From: Sulfurimonas sp. | GTDB taxonomy: Bacteria > Campylobacterota > Campylobacteria > Campylobacterales > Sulfurimonadaceae | Length of the DNA: 41,378 bases | Assembly (NCBI GenBank): GCA_027019335.1 | Contig: JALUWV010000078.1 | Span: forward strand, 1-41,378 | Direction: 5' to 3' | In this document: in pieces, positions 1 through 8,902 of the stretch | Numbering within the stretch: the first letter of the stretch is position 1 | Layout of the letters: the number at the start of each line of letters is the position of its first letter | Made by a program: the position numbers and the translations under genes | The notes under the pieces: model-generated | Told to the model about the DNA's origin: nothing | What the model saw: only the letters and a program-made list of their open reading frames with translations | The model's database searches: none

Positions 1-33
1 ATCGTGAGTGTTTTCACAGTTAACAATTTAAAA

Positions 34-108
<75 letters not shown>

Positions 109-141
109 AAAAACTCTTACATACTTTGTAAGTGAGGTGGA

Positions 142-170
142 ATTATAGCCGATTGTTTTTGATTTGTAAA
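142..170 (-). promoter_or_regulatory. sigma-70 promoter of tRNA-Gly
   Basis: On the minus strand a -35 box TTTACA (165-170) and a perfect -10 box TATAAT (142-147) are separated by exactly 17 bases. Transcription would start near 135, about 27 bases before the mature tRNA 5' end at 108. It is the most canonical promoter in the window; most other promoters here show only a good -10. The leader contains a small inverted repeat, CTTAC/GTAAG (116-132). Confidence 0.7.
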
Positions 171-201
171 GAGTTTTTAGGCTAAATTTTAAAAAAAGTG
201 G

Positions 202-207
202 TATAAT
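202..207 (+). promoter_or_regulatory. -10 box of ilvD-thrS-infC
   Basis: A perfect TATAAT preceded by GG and followed by CGC sits about 43 bases before the ilvD start. There is no convincing -35, only an A/T-rich stretch, which is common in Campylobacterota promoters. The leader shows no T-box or attenuator-like hairpin despite the downstream amino-acid and tRNA-synthetase genes. Confidence 0.55.
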
Positions 208-249
208 CGCATTTATATTTAAAGATGTAAACTATATATAGGAAAAATT

Positions 250-1938
250 ATGAGAAGTGATATTATTAAAAAGGGCTTTGACAAAGCACCTCACCGTTCA
301 TTATTACGTGCGACGGGTCTAAAAGATGAAGATTTTGACAAGCCGTTTATTGGTATTGCCAACAGTTATATTGACATTATTCCAGGGCATTTCTTTTTAC
401 ACGAGTATGGAGAGATAGTGAAAGAAGCCATTCGTGAAGCGGGTGGAGTACCTTTTGTTTTCAATACGATTGGGGTAGATGATGGGATTGCAATGGGGCA
501 TGATGGTATGCTTTATTCACTTCCTTCTCGTGAAATTATTGCTGATTCCATTGAAACTGTGATGAATGCGCATAAGTTAGATGCAATGATTTGTATCCCT
601 AACTGTGATAAAATTGTTCCGGGTATGATTATGGGTTCTTTACGTGTGAATGTTCCTACTATCTTTGTTTCAGGTGGTCCAATGCCAGCTGGGCATAAAA
701 AAGATGGAACTCCCATCGACCTTGCGACTGCATTTGAAGCAGTTGGACAGTTTAATGAAGGAAAGATGAGTGAAGAAGAATTACATGAGATAGAGTGTGA
801 AGCTTGCCCTTCTGGTGGCTCTTGTTCAGGTATGTTTACTGCAAACTCTATGAATACTCTTTGTGAAGCAATGGGTATAGCACTTCCAGGAAATGGAACC
901 GTGCTTGCTATGACTCCAGAGAGAATTGAGATGGTAAAAGCAGCAGCTCGTCGTATCGTAGAACTTGCAAAGATGGAAGACAATGCAAAGTATAACTTCA
1001 AAAATATCTTAAATGAAAAAGCTGTACACAATGCGTTTGTAGTAGATATGGCGATGGGTGGAAGTTCAAACACAGTGCTTCATATGTTAGCCATTGCAAA
1101 AGAAGCGGATGTCGATTTTAAGATAGAAAATATCAATAAAATTGCAGATAAAGTAGCGCATATCGCTAAAATTTCACCATCACTTACAACCGTTCATATG
1201 AAAGATATTGACGATGCTGGTGGTGTAAACGCAGTTATAAAAGAGGTAAGTCGTAGAGGCGAGCTTCTTGAAATGGATGCGCTGATGATTACGGGTGAAA
1301 CACTTGAAGAACGAGTCAAAGATGCGAAGATAAAAGATACTTCTATCATTCATACAAATGAAAATGCTTACTCTCAAGTGGGTGGACTCTCTATTCTCTT
1401 TGGAAATTTAGCCTTAGAGGGTGCAGTTGTTAAGAGTGCTGGAATCGCCCCAAGTATGCGTGCTTTTAAAGGAAGTGCCATCTGTTTTAACTCTCAGCCA
1501 GAAGCACTTGCTGGGATTATGGGGAAAAAAGTCAAAGCTGGTGATGTTGTTGTCATTCGCTATGAAGGTCCTAAAGGCGGGCCAGGTATGCAAGAAATGC
1601 TTGCTCCTACGGCACTTATTCAAGGTATGGGGCTTGGCGAGTCTGTAGCTCTGATTACTGATGGACGTTTTTCTGGAGCGACAAAAGGTGCTTCTATAGG
1701 ACATGTTTCTCCTGAGGCTGCTGAGGGTGGATTGATTGCACTTATCGAAGATGGTGATGAAATAGAACTTGATGTCGATAAACATATTTTACAGTTAAAT
1801 GTAAGCGAAGAGACTATCGCAAAAAGAAAAGCGACTTATAAACCATACAAAAATGAAGTAAAATCGAAGTGGCTCAAACGCTACCAACTTTTAGTATCAA
1901 ATGCATCCAATGGTGCTGTACTAAAAACAGAATTATAA
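250..1938 (+). CDS. ilvD: dihydroxy-acid dehydratase
   Basis: IlvD dehydrates 2,3-dihydroxy-isovalerate and 2,3-dihydroxy-3-methylvalerate in valine, isoleucine and leucine synthesis, using an iron-sulfur cluster in the cytoplasm. The 562-residue product begins at ATG with AGGAAA five to ten bases upstream. Seen directly: NCDK with a candidate cluster cysteine (Cys119), [17 protein letters not shown] (Cys192), and the substrate-loop region GRFSGATKG near the C-terminus. Where plant-type [2Fe-2S] enzymes have a third cysteine in a PCN motif, this protein has PGH (residues 45-47), as in E. coli IlvD. Length is normal for the Campylobacter-type enzyme. It heads a tight operon with thrS (13-base gap) and infC. 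Confidence 0.97.
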   Translation: MRSDIIKKGFDKAPHRSLLRATGLKDEDFDKPFIGIANSYIDIIPGHFFLHEYGEIVKEAIREAGGVPFVFNTIGVDDGIAMGHDGMLYSLPSREIIADSIETVMNAHKLDAMICIPNCDKIVPGMIMGSLRVNVPTIFVSGGPMPAGHKKDGTPIDLATAFEAVGQFNEGKMSEEELHEIECEACPSGGSCSGMFTANSMNTLCEAMGIALPGNGTVLAMTPERIEMVKAAARRIVELAKMEDNAKYNFKNILNEKAVHNAFVVDMAMGGSSNTVLHMLAIAKEADVDFKIENINKIADKVAHIAKISPSLTTVHMKDIDDAGGVNAVIKEVSRRGELLEMDALMITGETLEERVKDAKIKDTSIIHTNENAYSQVGGLSILFGNLALEGAVVKSAGIAPSMRAFKGSAICFNSQPEALAGIMGKKVKAGDVVVIRYEGPKGGPGMQEMLAPTALIQGMGLGESVALITDGRFSGATKGASIGHVSPEAAEGGLIALIEDGDEIELDVDKHILQLNVSEETIAKRKATYKPYKNEVKSKWLKRYQLLVSNASNGAVLKTEL

Positions 1939-1951
1939 TAGAGGAAATTTT

Positions 1952-3760
1952 TTGAGTGCAATAGCAATAAAATACAATGATGAAATAGTAGACTTAGTCA
2001 CAGCAGAGGAGCGAGGCATTGAGGGTGAGGCGATAGAGTTAGATAATTCCCCTGAATCTTTAGATGTTCTTCGTCACTCTACTGCACACCTTATGGCTCA
2101 GGCGATAAAATCGCTTTATCCTGATGCAGAATTTTATGTAGGACCAACAGTTAAAGAGGGTTTTTACTATGATTTTAAAACAGAATCAGAAATAGGTGAA
2201 GGCGATCTTAAAAAGATAGAAAAACAGATGCTCTCTTTCGCAAAGAAAAAGTACAAGATAGAAAAATATGAAATTTCAATGGAAGAAGCAAAAGAAAAAT
2301 TTAAAGATGACCACTTAAAACTTTCTGTAATGGAGCGAATTCCATCTGATACGGTAAGCATTTATAAACAAGGGGAGTTTGAAGACCTTTGTCGTGGACC
2401 ACATCTGCCTTCTGTTGGGCTTATCCGTTACTTTAAACTCACAAAGATTGCGGGGGCTTACTTGGGTGGAAATTCTAAAAATGAAATGCTCACTCGAATA
2501 TATGGTATTGCTTTTGCAACAAAAGAGGCTTTAAAAGAGCATATGGATATGATGCGAGAAGCAGAAAAACGCGACCATAGAAAACTTGGAAATGAAATGA
2601 AATTGTTTACTTTCCGTGAAGAGGTTGGGGCTGGTTTTGCTATTTGGCTTCCTGCTGGTGGGCGTTTGCGTTCACGTTTAGAGTCGCTTCTTTTTAAAGC
2701 ACACCGTAAACGTGGGTATGAACCTGTTCGTGGCCCAGAAATGCTCAGAAGTGATTTATGGAAAACATCAGGGCATTACCAAAATTATGGTGAAAATATG
2801 TACTTTACCCATATTGATGAGTTAGAATTTGGTGTCAAACCAATGAACTGTGTAGGGCATATTAAAGTATATGAAGATGAATTACACTCTTACCGTGATT
2901 TACCTCTGAAGTATTTTGAGTATGGTGTTGTTCACCGTCATGAAATGACAGGGGCTTTACATGGTCTTTTTAGAGTGCGTGAGTTCACACAAGATGATGC
3001 ACATATCTTTTGTACGGTTGACCAAATCGAAGAGCAAATTATTGAAGTTGTTGATTTTGTTGATAAAATTATGAGTACTTTTGGCTTTGAATACAAAATG
3101 ATGATAAGTACAAAACCAGAGAAAGCAGTAGGCGATGCAGAAGTTTGGGAAAAATCAGAAGCAGCACTTATCGCAGCGATGGAAGCACATAACCTTGCAT
3201 ATACTATAGATGAAGGTGGTGGTGCTTTTTATGGTCCTAAGATTGACATTAAAATCTTAGATGCTATTGGGCGTGAGTGGCAGTGTGGGACAATTCAACT
3301 CGATAATAATCTTCCTGAGCGTTTTGAGCTTGAATATAATGGTGAAGACAATGAAAAAATTCAGCCAGTGATGATTCACCGTGCGATTTTAGGTTCATTT
3401 GAACGCTTTATTGGGATTTTAACTGAGCATTATGCAGGTGAATTTCCTATGTTTATTGCACCAACACAAGTGGCTATTGTTCCAGTTGCAGAGTCACATA
3501 AAGAATATGCTAAGCTTTTATCCGATAAACTTATTGATATAAATGCCGATAGTGAAATATATGCGAAGAATGATTCTTTAAACAAAAGAATTAGAATAGC
3601 AGAAAAAACACGTGTTCCTATGATAGTAGTCCTTGGAGATGAAGAGATAGAAAACAAAACTGTGGCAATTCGCGATAGAAGAACTAGAGAGCAATATAAT
3701 TTAAGCGAAGAGGAATTCCTTCAGCTTATACAAACTAAAGTAAATGAGGTAAATTTTTGA
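1952..3760 (+). CDS. thrS: threonyl-tRNA synthetase
   Basis: A class II aminoacyl-tRNA synthetase charging tRNA-Thr. The 602 residues are shorter than E. coli ThrS (642): the N-terminal TGS domain is reduced to about 35 residues. The editing domain follows, with HSTAHLMAQ near residue 42 and the CRGPHL motif. The catalytic domain shows MNCVGH (zinc cysteine), the class II motif 2 region around [20 protein letters not shown] and a downstream motif 3 region, then an anticodon-binding domain beginning around [12 protein letters not shown]. The start is TTG, supported by GAGGAAA at 1941-1947 and the absence of a nearby in-frame ATG. The stop codon overlaps the infC start, implying translational coupling. 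Confidence 0.97.
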   Translation: MSAIAIKYNDEIVDLVTAEERGIEGEAIELDNSPESLDVLRHSTAHLMAQAIKSLYPDAEFYVGPTVKEGFYYDFKTESEIGEGDLKKIEKQMLSFAKKKYKIEKYEISMEEAKEKFKDDHLKLSVMERIPSDTVSIYKQGEFEDLCRGPHLPSVGLIRYFKLTKIAGAYLGGNSKNEMLTRIYGIAFATKEALKEHMDMMREAEKRDHRKLGNEMKLFTFREEVGAGFAIWLPAGGRLRSRLESLLFKAHRKRGYEPVRGPEMLRSDLWKTSGHYQNYGENMYFTHIDELEFGVKPMNCVGHIKVYEDELHSYRDLPLKYFEYGVVHRHEMTGALHGLFRVREFTQDDAHIFCTVDQIEEQIIEVVDFVDKIMSTFGFEYKMMISTKPEKAVGDAEVWEKSEAALIAAMEAHNLAYTIDEGGGAFYGPKIDIKILDAIGREWQCGTIQLDNNLPERFELEYNGEDNEKIQPVMIHRAILGSFERFIGILTEHYAGEFPMFIAPTQVAIVPVAESHKEYAKLLSDKLIDINADSEIYAKNDSLNKRIRIAEKTRVPMIVVLGDEEIENKTVAIRDRRTREQYNLSEEEFLQLIQTKVNEVNF

Positions 3761-4275
3761 GTAAAAATAAAGACCGCGTCATCATGAATGATGACATCCG
3801 TGTAACAGAATTAAGATGTAATGTAGATGGAGCAGAACCACTAGGAATCGTTTCTACTGATGATGCTATGACGAAAGCAAATGAATTAGGGTTAGATTTA
3901 GTACTAATTGCTCCAAATGCAAAGCCACCTGTTGCAAAAATCATGGACTATGGTAAATATAGATACCAAGAAGAGAAAAAACTAAAAGAACAACGTAAAA
4001 ATCAAGTGAAGATTGTTGTTAAAGAGATTAAACTTTCAGTAAAAATTGCTGAAAATGATATGAACTTTAAAGTAAAACATGCAAGAGAATTTCTTGAAAA
4101 AGGTTTTCATGTGAAATTTAGAGTCTTTTTACGTGGTCGTGAAATGGCGACTCCTCAAGCAGGAAAAGATGTTCTTCTCCGTGTTTGGCCTATGGTTGAA
4201 GATATAGGTGTAATGGAAAAACCACCAAAATTTGAAGGACGCTACTATAATATGTATGTAGTTCCACAAAAATAA
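3757..4275 (+). CDS. infC: translation initiation factor IF-3
   Basis: IF-3 binds the 30S subunit, keeps it apart from 50S and checks initiator tRNA and start codon. The 172 residues contain the N-terminal domain ([23 protein letters not shown]), a lysine-rich linker ([14 protein letters not shown]) and the C-terminal domain with the FLRGREM motif. The start is TTG at 3757, overlapping the thrS TGA, with GAGGT about five bases upstream inside thrS. infC often uses a rare start codon (AUU in E. coli) that IF-3 itself discriminates against; TTG here is also non-ATG, so similar feedback is possible but unproven. In many bacteria rpmI and rplT follow infC; here a terminator comes at once. Confidence 0.97.
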   Translation: MSKNKDRVIMNDDIRVTELRCNVDGAEPLGIVSTDDAMTKANELGLDLVLIAPNAKPPVAKIMDYGKYRYQEEKKLKEQRKNQVKIVVKEIKLSVKIAENDMNFKVKHAREFLEKGFHVKFRVFLRGREMATPQAGKDVLLRVWPMVEDIGVMEKPPKFEGRYYNMYVVPQK

Positions 4276-4304
4276 TTAGTTAAGCCCTCGCTTAACTAAT
4301 TTTC
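4274..4304 (+). terminator. intrinsic terminator after infC
   Basis: A perfect 12-bp inverted repeat, AATTAGTTAAGC at 4274-4285 and its complement at 4290-4301, encloses a CCTC loop and runs into a short T run. The left arm overlaps the infC stop codon, so the hairpin begins where translation ends. Confidence 0.85.
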
Positions 4305-4362
4305 TACTTCCCTTCCTTTTTTAAGATAATAACACATTCAAAACTTCTAATATTTTCTTTAT

Positions 4363-4434
4363 TATAATATCTAGCTATGATATATATAAAATATTAATAT
4401 ATTTTATTGTAAAATCCGAAATTATAATTATAAT
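4363..4434 (+). promoter_or_regulatory. candidate promoters of the split sulfur transporter
   Basis: Three TATAAT hexamers lie ahead of the transporter pair: 4363-4368, 4423-4428 and 4429-4434. The last has a TTGTAA-like -35 (4407-4412) with a 16-base spacer but would start transcription only a few bases before the ATG, leaving out the AAGGAT ribosome site (4435-4440). The upstream box would give a normal leader. The sequence alone does not choose between them. The rest of the 170-base gap is A/T-rich without other structure. Confidence 0.35.
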
Positions 4435-4445
4435 AAGGATGATTT

Positions 4446-4952
4446 ATGATAAGAAGAATGCCTTGGTGGCTAGGTGCAGTGATGATGGCACTGCTTTTAC
4501 TGTTTACTTTTTCAACGTTTGGTGCTGATAGACCTTTAGGTGCATCAACTTATGTACCCTATTTTTCAGGAATACTTTTTAATTTGAGTCCAGAAAAATA
4601 CCCTTACTTAAAAGAGGTTCATTTTGCTGGTGCATGGGAAGGTGTTATGCTTTTAGGTGCACTCGCTGGTGGTTTTTTAACATCTGTGTTTATTACAAAA
4701 AGTTTTCGTTTTAGTATTGTTCCGAGTGGATGGAAAAAATACAAAAATAGTTCTGTAATCTCAAGATTAGTTTGGAGTTTCGTGAGTGGTTTTTTCTTGA
4801 TTATCGGGGCAAGACTTGCTGGAGGGTGTACAAGTGGACACTTTTTGAGCGGTATGGCTCAAACGGCACTCAGTAGCATACTTTTTGGGGCTGTTGTCCT
4901 TGCTAGTGTCATGATAACAGGAAAAATATTTTATAAAAGTGAGGCAAACTAA
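4446..4952 (+). CDS. YeeE/YedE family sulfur transporter, N-terminal half
   Basis: A 168-residue inner-membrane protein with about four hydrophobic segments and the family signature GARLAGGCTSGH (residues 121-132), whose Cys128 corresponds to the cysteines that line the thiosulfate path in TsuA-type YeeE proteins. It is about half the length of a one-piece YeeE (about 350 residues). The second half is the next gene, which overlaps it by one base (TAATG), as in PmpA/PmpB-type pairs. Probable role: uptake of thiosulfate or another small reduced-sulfur species; the substrate is inferred from the family. RBS AAGGAT at 4435. Confidence 0.85.
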   Translation: MIRRMPWWLGAVMMALLLLFTFSTFGADRPLGASTYVPYFSGILFNLSPEKYPYLKEVHFAGAWEGVMLLGALAGGFLTSVFITKSFRFSIVPSGWKKYKNSSVISRLVWSFVSGFFLIIGARLAGGCTSGHFLSGMAQTALSSILFGAVVLASVMITGKIFYKSEAN

Positions 4953-5554
4953 TGATAGAAAGAATACTCAATATGTTCACAACAGTCTCAAATGAGTCAC
5001 ATGGCTCTTTACTTGTTGTACTCCTTATAGGTGTTGTATTTGGTGGAATTATCCAATATACACGGATAGATAAGTTTGAAAAAATTGCAGGTTTTGCAAT
5101 GCTTCGAGACACTACGATTGTAAAACTACTTTTTTTAGCGATAGGACTTGCTTCTATTGGGCTTTATTTTATGATTCAAGCAGGCTATGCTTCGTATCAT
5201 CCAAAACCTCTTATTTTAGGCGGTATCATAGTTGGTGGTATACTTTTTGGTGCATCTATGGCTATTATGGGAAAATGTCCAGGTACGGGTCCGGTCTCTA
5301 TTGCAGAAGGGCGTGTTGATGTACTTGTGGGTGCTATTGGTGGTATCTTAGGTGGTCTTGTTTTTACTGTTTATTATGATTTTTTTCATAAAATAATGGG
5401 AGAAAGTTTAGGAAAAATCACTTTGTTTGATTATTTTCATGGACATGAAACAGCTTTGATTTTAGTGTTTGGAATTTTTCTTTCGATTGTGAGTTTTTTG
5501 ATTCCTCTCAAACAAGAATTTGACGAAGCAGATTTAGAACAACTCAAAAACTAA
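4952..5554 (+). CDS. YeeE/YedE family sulfur transporter, C-terminal half
   Basis: The partner of the preceding gene: 200 residues, five or so membrane segments, and the second family signature MGKCPGTGP (106-114) with Cys109. The ATG overlaps the stop of the first half, so the two should be translated together in equal amounts. The C-terminal tail (QEFDEADLEQLKN) is acidic and probably cytoplasmic. The pair stands between terminators, so it is its own transcription unit. No sulfurtransferase (TusA-like) or sox gene is adjacent, so the context does not say which sulfur compound is moved. Confidence 0.85.
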   Translation: MIERILNMFTTVSNESHGSLLVVLLIGVVFGGIIQYTRIDKFEKIAGFAMLRDTTIVKLLFLAIGLASIGLYFMIQAGYASYHPKPLILGGIIVGGILFGASMAIMGKCPGTGPVSIAEGRVDVLVGAIGGILGGLVFTVYYDFFHKIMGESLGKITLFDYFHGHETALILVFGIFLSIVSFLIPLKQEFDEADLEQLKN

Positions 5555-5557
5555 ATA

Positions 5558-5582
5558 TTTATCATGCATTATGCATGATAAA
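5558..5582. terminator. bidirectional terminator between convergent genes
   Basis: A perfect 11-bp inverted repeat, TTTATCATGCA and TGCATGATAAA, with a three-base loop, lies in the 30-base gap between the sulfur transporter (plus) and the MFS gene (minus). T runs are short on both sides, so efficiency is uncertain, but position and symmetry fit a shared terminator. Confidence 0.7.
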
Positions 5583-5584
5583 CT

Positions 5585-6910
5585 TTACTGAACGATTTTC
5601 GCTTTAATCTCATCCTCACTCATAGAGGCACTTACATATTTAATAACAACAACATTTTCAGTTTCATTAATAAACCATTCTGCAATATTTTCATGTTCAA
5701 GCAGTGTTAATTTATCCATATCTACTTCACTTGTTTTGATATAAAGATGCGAATGTTTGATAGGGTTTTGAAGTTTCATCGCTGTCCAAACAAGCCAAAG
5801 AACAATGACAACAGCAACGATACTCACGAGTGTTTCTCTATCACTAATATCTAAAAAGAGTCCTGCAAATGTTCCCCCTATAAAGGTAAAGAAGTATGCA
5901 GCAGAGTTAGAGATACCAAGAGCTGCTCCTTTTTGATGGACACGTGCAAACTTACTAATCATAGATTGTACAAGTGGCTCCATCATGTTAAATCCAACAA
6001 AAAATAAAACAACACCGACAACAAAGATTGTGCTTGAAGTTGTGTAACCCATAATAAGAAACGAAGCTAAGAAAAGGACAATAGATACTAAAAAGATTTG
6101 TTTAGGAATATTTTTCTTTTCACCGAGAATAGCCGCGGGTGCCATTGCTAAAAACCCTGCTATCATTGCGGGAACATATGCCATCCAAAGGTCAGATTTC
6201 GCCCAGTTAAAACCATACTCTGGCTTTGTTAAAAGGATAGGAATAAGCACAAATGCCATCGTCATGAGACCTTTTTGCATAGCATTTATAACAATCATAT
6301 TTAAAAGATTATTATCTTTGAGTATATCCATAGTCGTTACTTTCCCATGGTAAATATGCTTAATCTTTGGAGGGGTAGGTACCTTTGTAAAAAGAATTAT
6401 AATCGAAAGGACTGCTAAACCTGCAGTGATAAAGAAAATAGTACTGATACCAAAAGAAGAGGCAAGCACAGGTCCAAGTACCATTGCAAAAGCAAAACTC
6501 ATAGCGATAAAACCGCCCATCATTGCCATTGCTTTTCCACGCACTTCTTCTTCAACAACATCTGCAATCATGGCAGGAATAACCGAACCAATAGCCCCAG
6601 CTCCTTGTAAGAAACGACCTAGCATTAACATATAGATGTCAGTAGAGTAAGCAGATATAAGTGAACCAACTAAGAAAATAAGTAATCCTATAAGAATGGT
6701 TGGTTTTCGTCCAAACTTATCACTCATCGTTCCAAAAGGAACTTGAAAAATTGCTTGAGTTAGGGCATACCCCCCAACAACAACACCGACAAGAAAAGGT
6801 GTAGCACCCTCTAAATCAAGTGCATAAACGGAAAGAACAGGTAAAACTAAAAACAGACCCAAAAATCTCAAAAATAAGATTGAAGATAAGGGTAATACTT
6901 TTTTCATCAT
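5585..6910 (-). CDS. MFS transporter, YajR-like, with C-terminal soluble domain
   Basis: A 441-residue major facilitator protein, probably a proton-driven exporter in the inner membrane. Twelve hydrophobic segments can be traced. The loop after the second carries MFS motif A (GTMSDKFGRKP, 60-70), and the region around residues 95-145 resembles drug-exporter motifs (GRFLQGAGA, then the motif C-like MVLGPVLAS). After the last helix about 64 residues form a soluble tail (from MKLQNPIKHS to the end), in the position of the small ferredoxin-fold domain of E. coli YajR. The substrate cannot be told. It is transcribed divergently from rdgB across a 64-base gap. Confidence 0.85.
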   Translation of the reverse strand: MMKKVLPLSSILFLRFLGLFLVLPVLSVYALDLEGATPFLVGVVVGGYALTQAIFQVPFGTMSDKFGRKPTILIGLLIFLVGSLISAYSTDIYMLMLGRFLQGAGAIGSVIPAMIADVVEEEVRGKAMAMMGGFIAMSFAFAMVLGPVLASSFGISTIFFITAGLAVLSIIILFTKVPTPPKIKHIYHGKVTTMDILKDNNLLNMIVINAMQKGLMTMAFVLIPILLTKPEYGFNWAKSDLWMAYVPAMIAGFLAMAPAAILGEKKNIPKQIFLVSIVLFLASFLIMGYTTSSTIFVVGVVLFFVGFNMMEPLVQSMISKFARVHQKGAALGISNSAAYFFTFIGGTFAGLFLDISDRETLVSIVAVVIVLWLVWTAMKLQNPIKHSHLYIKTSEVDMDKLTLLEHENIAEWFINETENVVVIKYVSASMSEDEIKAKIVQ

Positions 6911-6924
6911 TTGTAAAGCCTTTA

Positions 6925-6948
6925 TAGTATAATTGCGGGATTATACTA
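6925..6948. promoter_or_regulatory. palindromic back-to-back promoters (MFS gene / rdgB)
   Basis: A 9-bp perfect inverted repeat, TAGTATAAT and ATTATACTA, separated by TGCGGG, places a TATAAT -10 box on each strand: 6928-6933 on plus toward rdgB and 6940-6945 on minus toward the MFS gene. The boxes are 6 bases apart, so two polymerases could not bind at once. The symmetry would also suit a dimeric regulator. The functional reading is inference. Confidence 0.55.
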
Positions 6949-6974
6949 CAAATACTTTACACAAGGATTTAAAA

Positions 6975-7562
6975 TTGAGATTAGTTTTAGCAACATCCAA
7001 TAAGGGAAAAGTGAGAGAAATAAAAGCTCTCTGTGAAGATTATGAGGTCATTCCTTATACTGAATTGATAGATGAATTTGAGATAGTTGAAGATGGCGAT
7101 ACTTTTCAAGCCAATGCCCTCATTAAAGCAGAGGCTGTTTTTGCGGCTCTTGAAGATAAAAATGTGATTGTCATTGCGGATGATAGTGGGATTAGTGTTG
7201 ATGTTTTAGACGGTGTACCAGGTATATATAGTGCGAGATATGCGGGTGAAGATGCCAATGATGTTGATAATCTCAAGAAACTTATGCAAGCTATTGCAAA
7301 CAAAGGTGTCAGTAGTTCCCCTGCATTTTATACGGCAGCCATTGCCATAGTAACACCAAACACAAAAAGAACAGTGCATGGCTGGATGCATGGAACGGCA
7401 CTCAGTAGTGCAAGAGGGGAGGGTGGTTTTGGTTATGACCCAATGTTCGTACCTCTAGGATATGAACAAACATTGGGGGAACTCTCTGATGATGTAAAGA
7501 AAAAACTCTCACACCGTTCACAAGCTTTAAGTCTTGTAAAAAGAGTTTTACAAACACTTTAG
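6975..7562 (+). CDS. rdgB: XTP/dITP diphosphatase (RdgB/HAM1 family)
   Basis: Removes non-canonical purine nucleotides (dITP, XTP) by cleavage to the monophosphate, keeping them out of DNA. Motifs seen: [12 protein letters not shown] at the N-terminus, [48 protein letters not shown] and LSHRSQAL, covering the nucleotide-binding and catalytic residues of the family. I start it at TTG 6975 (195 residues): AAGGA lies at 6963-6967 and the family begins right at this point. A longer reading from TTG 6933 would begin on the -10 box itself and adds 14 residues with no family match. The stop codon interlocks with that of uppP. Confidence 0.95.
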   Translation: MRLVLATSNKGKVREIKALCEDYEVIPYTELIDEFEIVEDGDTFQANALIKAEAVFAALEDKNVIVIADDSGISVDVLDGVPGIYSARYAGEDANDVDNLKKLMQAIANKGVSSSPAFYTAAIAIVTPNTKRTVHGWMHGTALSSARGEGGFGYDPMFVPLGYEQTLGELSDDVKKKLSHRSQALSLVKRVLQTL

Positions 7563-8329
7563 TTAAAAAGTAGTAGTAAAATCACACCAAAAAGTATGCG
7601 GTAGATACCAAATGCAACAAAAGTGAAAGTATCTAAAAACTTTAAAAAGAGTTTAATAGTAATCAAGGCGACAACAAACGCAACGATAAAGCCTATGCCT
7701 AAATTGAGAAGATTGGCACCGCTAAATTCATGATAGTGCTTGAGTATATCATGGGCAGTGACCGCACTCATCACAGGAAATGCAAGTAAGAAACTAAATT
7801 CGGCACTTGCTTTTCTACTGAGTCCTACAAGTAAAGCACCGATGATGGTAGAACCCGCACGCGAAGTTCCCGGAATAAGTGCAAAAACTTGTGCAAAACC
7901 AATGACAAGGGATTGTTTAAGTGTCACATCTTCAACATCATTTGTAGAATGCTTCCCTTCTTGAATAAAATATTTTTCTACAATTAAAAAGACAATTCCC
8001 CCTACGATAAACATAATAGCAACGATATTGATACTAAAAAGTTCTTTGACCTGATGGGAAAATGCAAAACCAAATGCACCTATGGGTAAAAATGCAATAA
8101 AAACTTTGACCCAAAGGTTGATTTTACTGAGTGTAAATTTGTCACGGTAGGTGAAAAAAACGGCAACAATAGCGGCAAACTGAATGATAACTTCATAGGC
8201 TTTGGTAACAGCTGTTTGGTCTATACCTAAAAAATGGCTTGCTACGATAAGGTGTCCAGTAGAAGAGATAGGTAAAAACTCGGTAAAACCTTCGATAGTA
8301 CCTAAAAGAATTGAGTCAAATAGAGTCAT
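7559..8329 (-). CDS. uppP: undecaprenyl-diphosphatase
   Basis: UppP (BacA) dephosphorylates undecaprenyl diphosphate so that the lipid carrier of peptidoglycan and O-antigen units is recycled; raised dosage gives bacitracin tolerance in other bacteria. The 256-residue membrane protein shows both family signatures: [14 protein letters not shown] (13-26) and [10 protein letters not shown] (153-162), which hold the catalytic glutamate, histidine and arginine. It has about seven or eight membrane segments and is slightly shorter than the usual 265-275. RBS AAGGAAC is just before the ATG. It is convergent with rdgB, sharing four bases at the stops. Confidence 0.95.
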   Translation of the reverse strand: MTLFDSILLGTIEGFTEFLPISSTGHLIVASHFLGIDQTAVTKAYEVIIQFAAIVAVFFTYRDKFTLSKINLWVKVFIAFLPIGAFGFAFSHQVKELFSINIVAIMFIVGGIVFLIVEKYFIQEGKHSTNDVEDVTLKQSLVIGFAQVFALIPGTSRAGSTIIGALLVGLSRKASAEFSFLLAFPVMSAVTAHDILKHYHEFSGANLLNLGIGFIVAFVVALITIKLFLKFLDTFTFVAFGIYRILFGVILLLLFN

Positions 8330-8371
8330 AATGTTCCTTGAATAAATTTTTGAAAGACAATTTAATATAAA

Positions 8372-8377
8372 ATTATA
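8372..8377 (-). promoter_or_regulatory. candidate -10 box of uppP
   Basis: TATAAT on the minus strand, about 42 bases ahead of the uppP ATG, within the 100-base A/T-rich gap shared with the divergent receiver gene. No clear -35. On the plus strand I could not settle a promoter for the receiver gene; GTGATAAACT near 8384-8393 is a weak possibility. Confidence 0.35.
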
Positions 8378-8429
8378 TTTTACTGTGATAAACTAAGCAC
8401 ATTGAAATTTTACCATAAAAAGAGCAAGT

Positions 8430-8822
8430 ATGAATGTATTGATAGTAGATGATAGTAAGATAGTTCGCCGTGTTTTAACAAACACAATGAAGCGTTATTT
8501 TAAAGCGCCAACATGGAATGAGTTAAATCTGTTTGAGGCTGAAGATGGCAACGAAGCAATGGATGTTATGAAAAGAGAGAAAGTAGATATCATGTTACTC
8601 GATTGGAATATGCCAAATATGACTGGTCCTGAAGTAGTTGAAGCGGTGCGTGCAAACAAAGAGTGGAATAAAACTCGCATCGTTATGGCAACAACAGAAG
8701 GTTCTAAAGCAAGTGTTTTGGCGATGATAAAAAAAGGAGCAAATGGCTATATGGTAAAACCATTCCAAGAAGATGCCATTTTTAAAACACTTGATACAAT
8801 TACTGCAAGAATGCAAAAGTAA
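8430..8822 (+). CDS. single-domain response regulator (CheY-like)
   Basis: A 130-residue stand-alone receiver domain. The acidic pocket (Asp7, Asp8), the phospho-acceptor Asp58 in LLDWNMPNMTG, the switch Thr88 (MATTEG) and Lys110 (MVKPF) are all present, so it should be phosphorylated by a histidine kinase. There is no output domain; the sequence resembles chemotaxis CheY proteins, and the MxxKPF end fits binding to a flagellar switch or kinase partner. No kinase or che gene is nearby, so the partner is unknown. The stretch YFKAPTWNELNLFEAEDG between helix 1 and strand 2 is a few residues longer than in E. coli CheY. The ribosome site (GAGCAAG) is weak. Confidence 0.9.
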   Translation: MNVLIVDDSKIVRRVLTNTMKRYFKAPTWNELNLFEAEDGNEAMDVMKREKVDIMLLDWNMPNMTGPEVVEAVRANKEWNKTRIVMATTEGSKASVLAMIKKGANGYMVKPFQEDAIFKTLDTITARMQK

Positions 8823-8833
8823 GATTTTTTCGA

Positions 8834-8839
8834 TATAAT
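8834..8839 (+). promoter_or_regulatory. -10 box for the aminotransferase-hisZ-purA unit
   Basis: GATATAATACG, a perfect TATAAT, lies 12 bases after the receiver-gene stop and 64 bases ahead of the aminotransferase ATG, which has AGGAAA at 8891-8896. No -35 is obvious. Confidence 0.5.
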
Positions 8840-8902
8840 ACGAGGTTTTTATAAAAATGTGGTGTAAACCCAATAAACAATTAATCTCGTAGGAAAATTT
8901 AT

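Noticed and set aside
110..249. T-box or leader-peptide attenuator ahead of ilvD-thrS
   Set aside because: No T-box sequence, no specifier hairpin, no terminator/antiterminator pair and no peptide rich in Ile, Val, Leu or Thr; the transcribed leader is too short.
513..1073. 186-residue open frame on minus within ilvD
   Set aside because: Shadow of the ilvD frame; no promoter, ribosome site or domain.
6933..6974. 14-residue longer start of rdgB at TTG 6933
   Set aside because: It would start on the -10 box and lacks a ribosome site; the TTG at 6975 has AAGGA and agrees with the family N-terminus.
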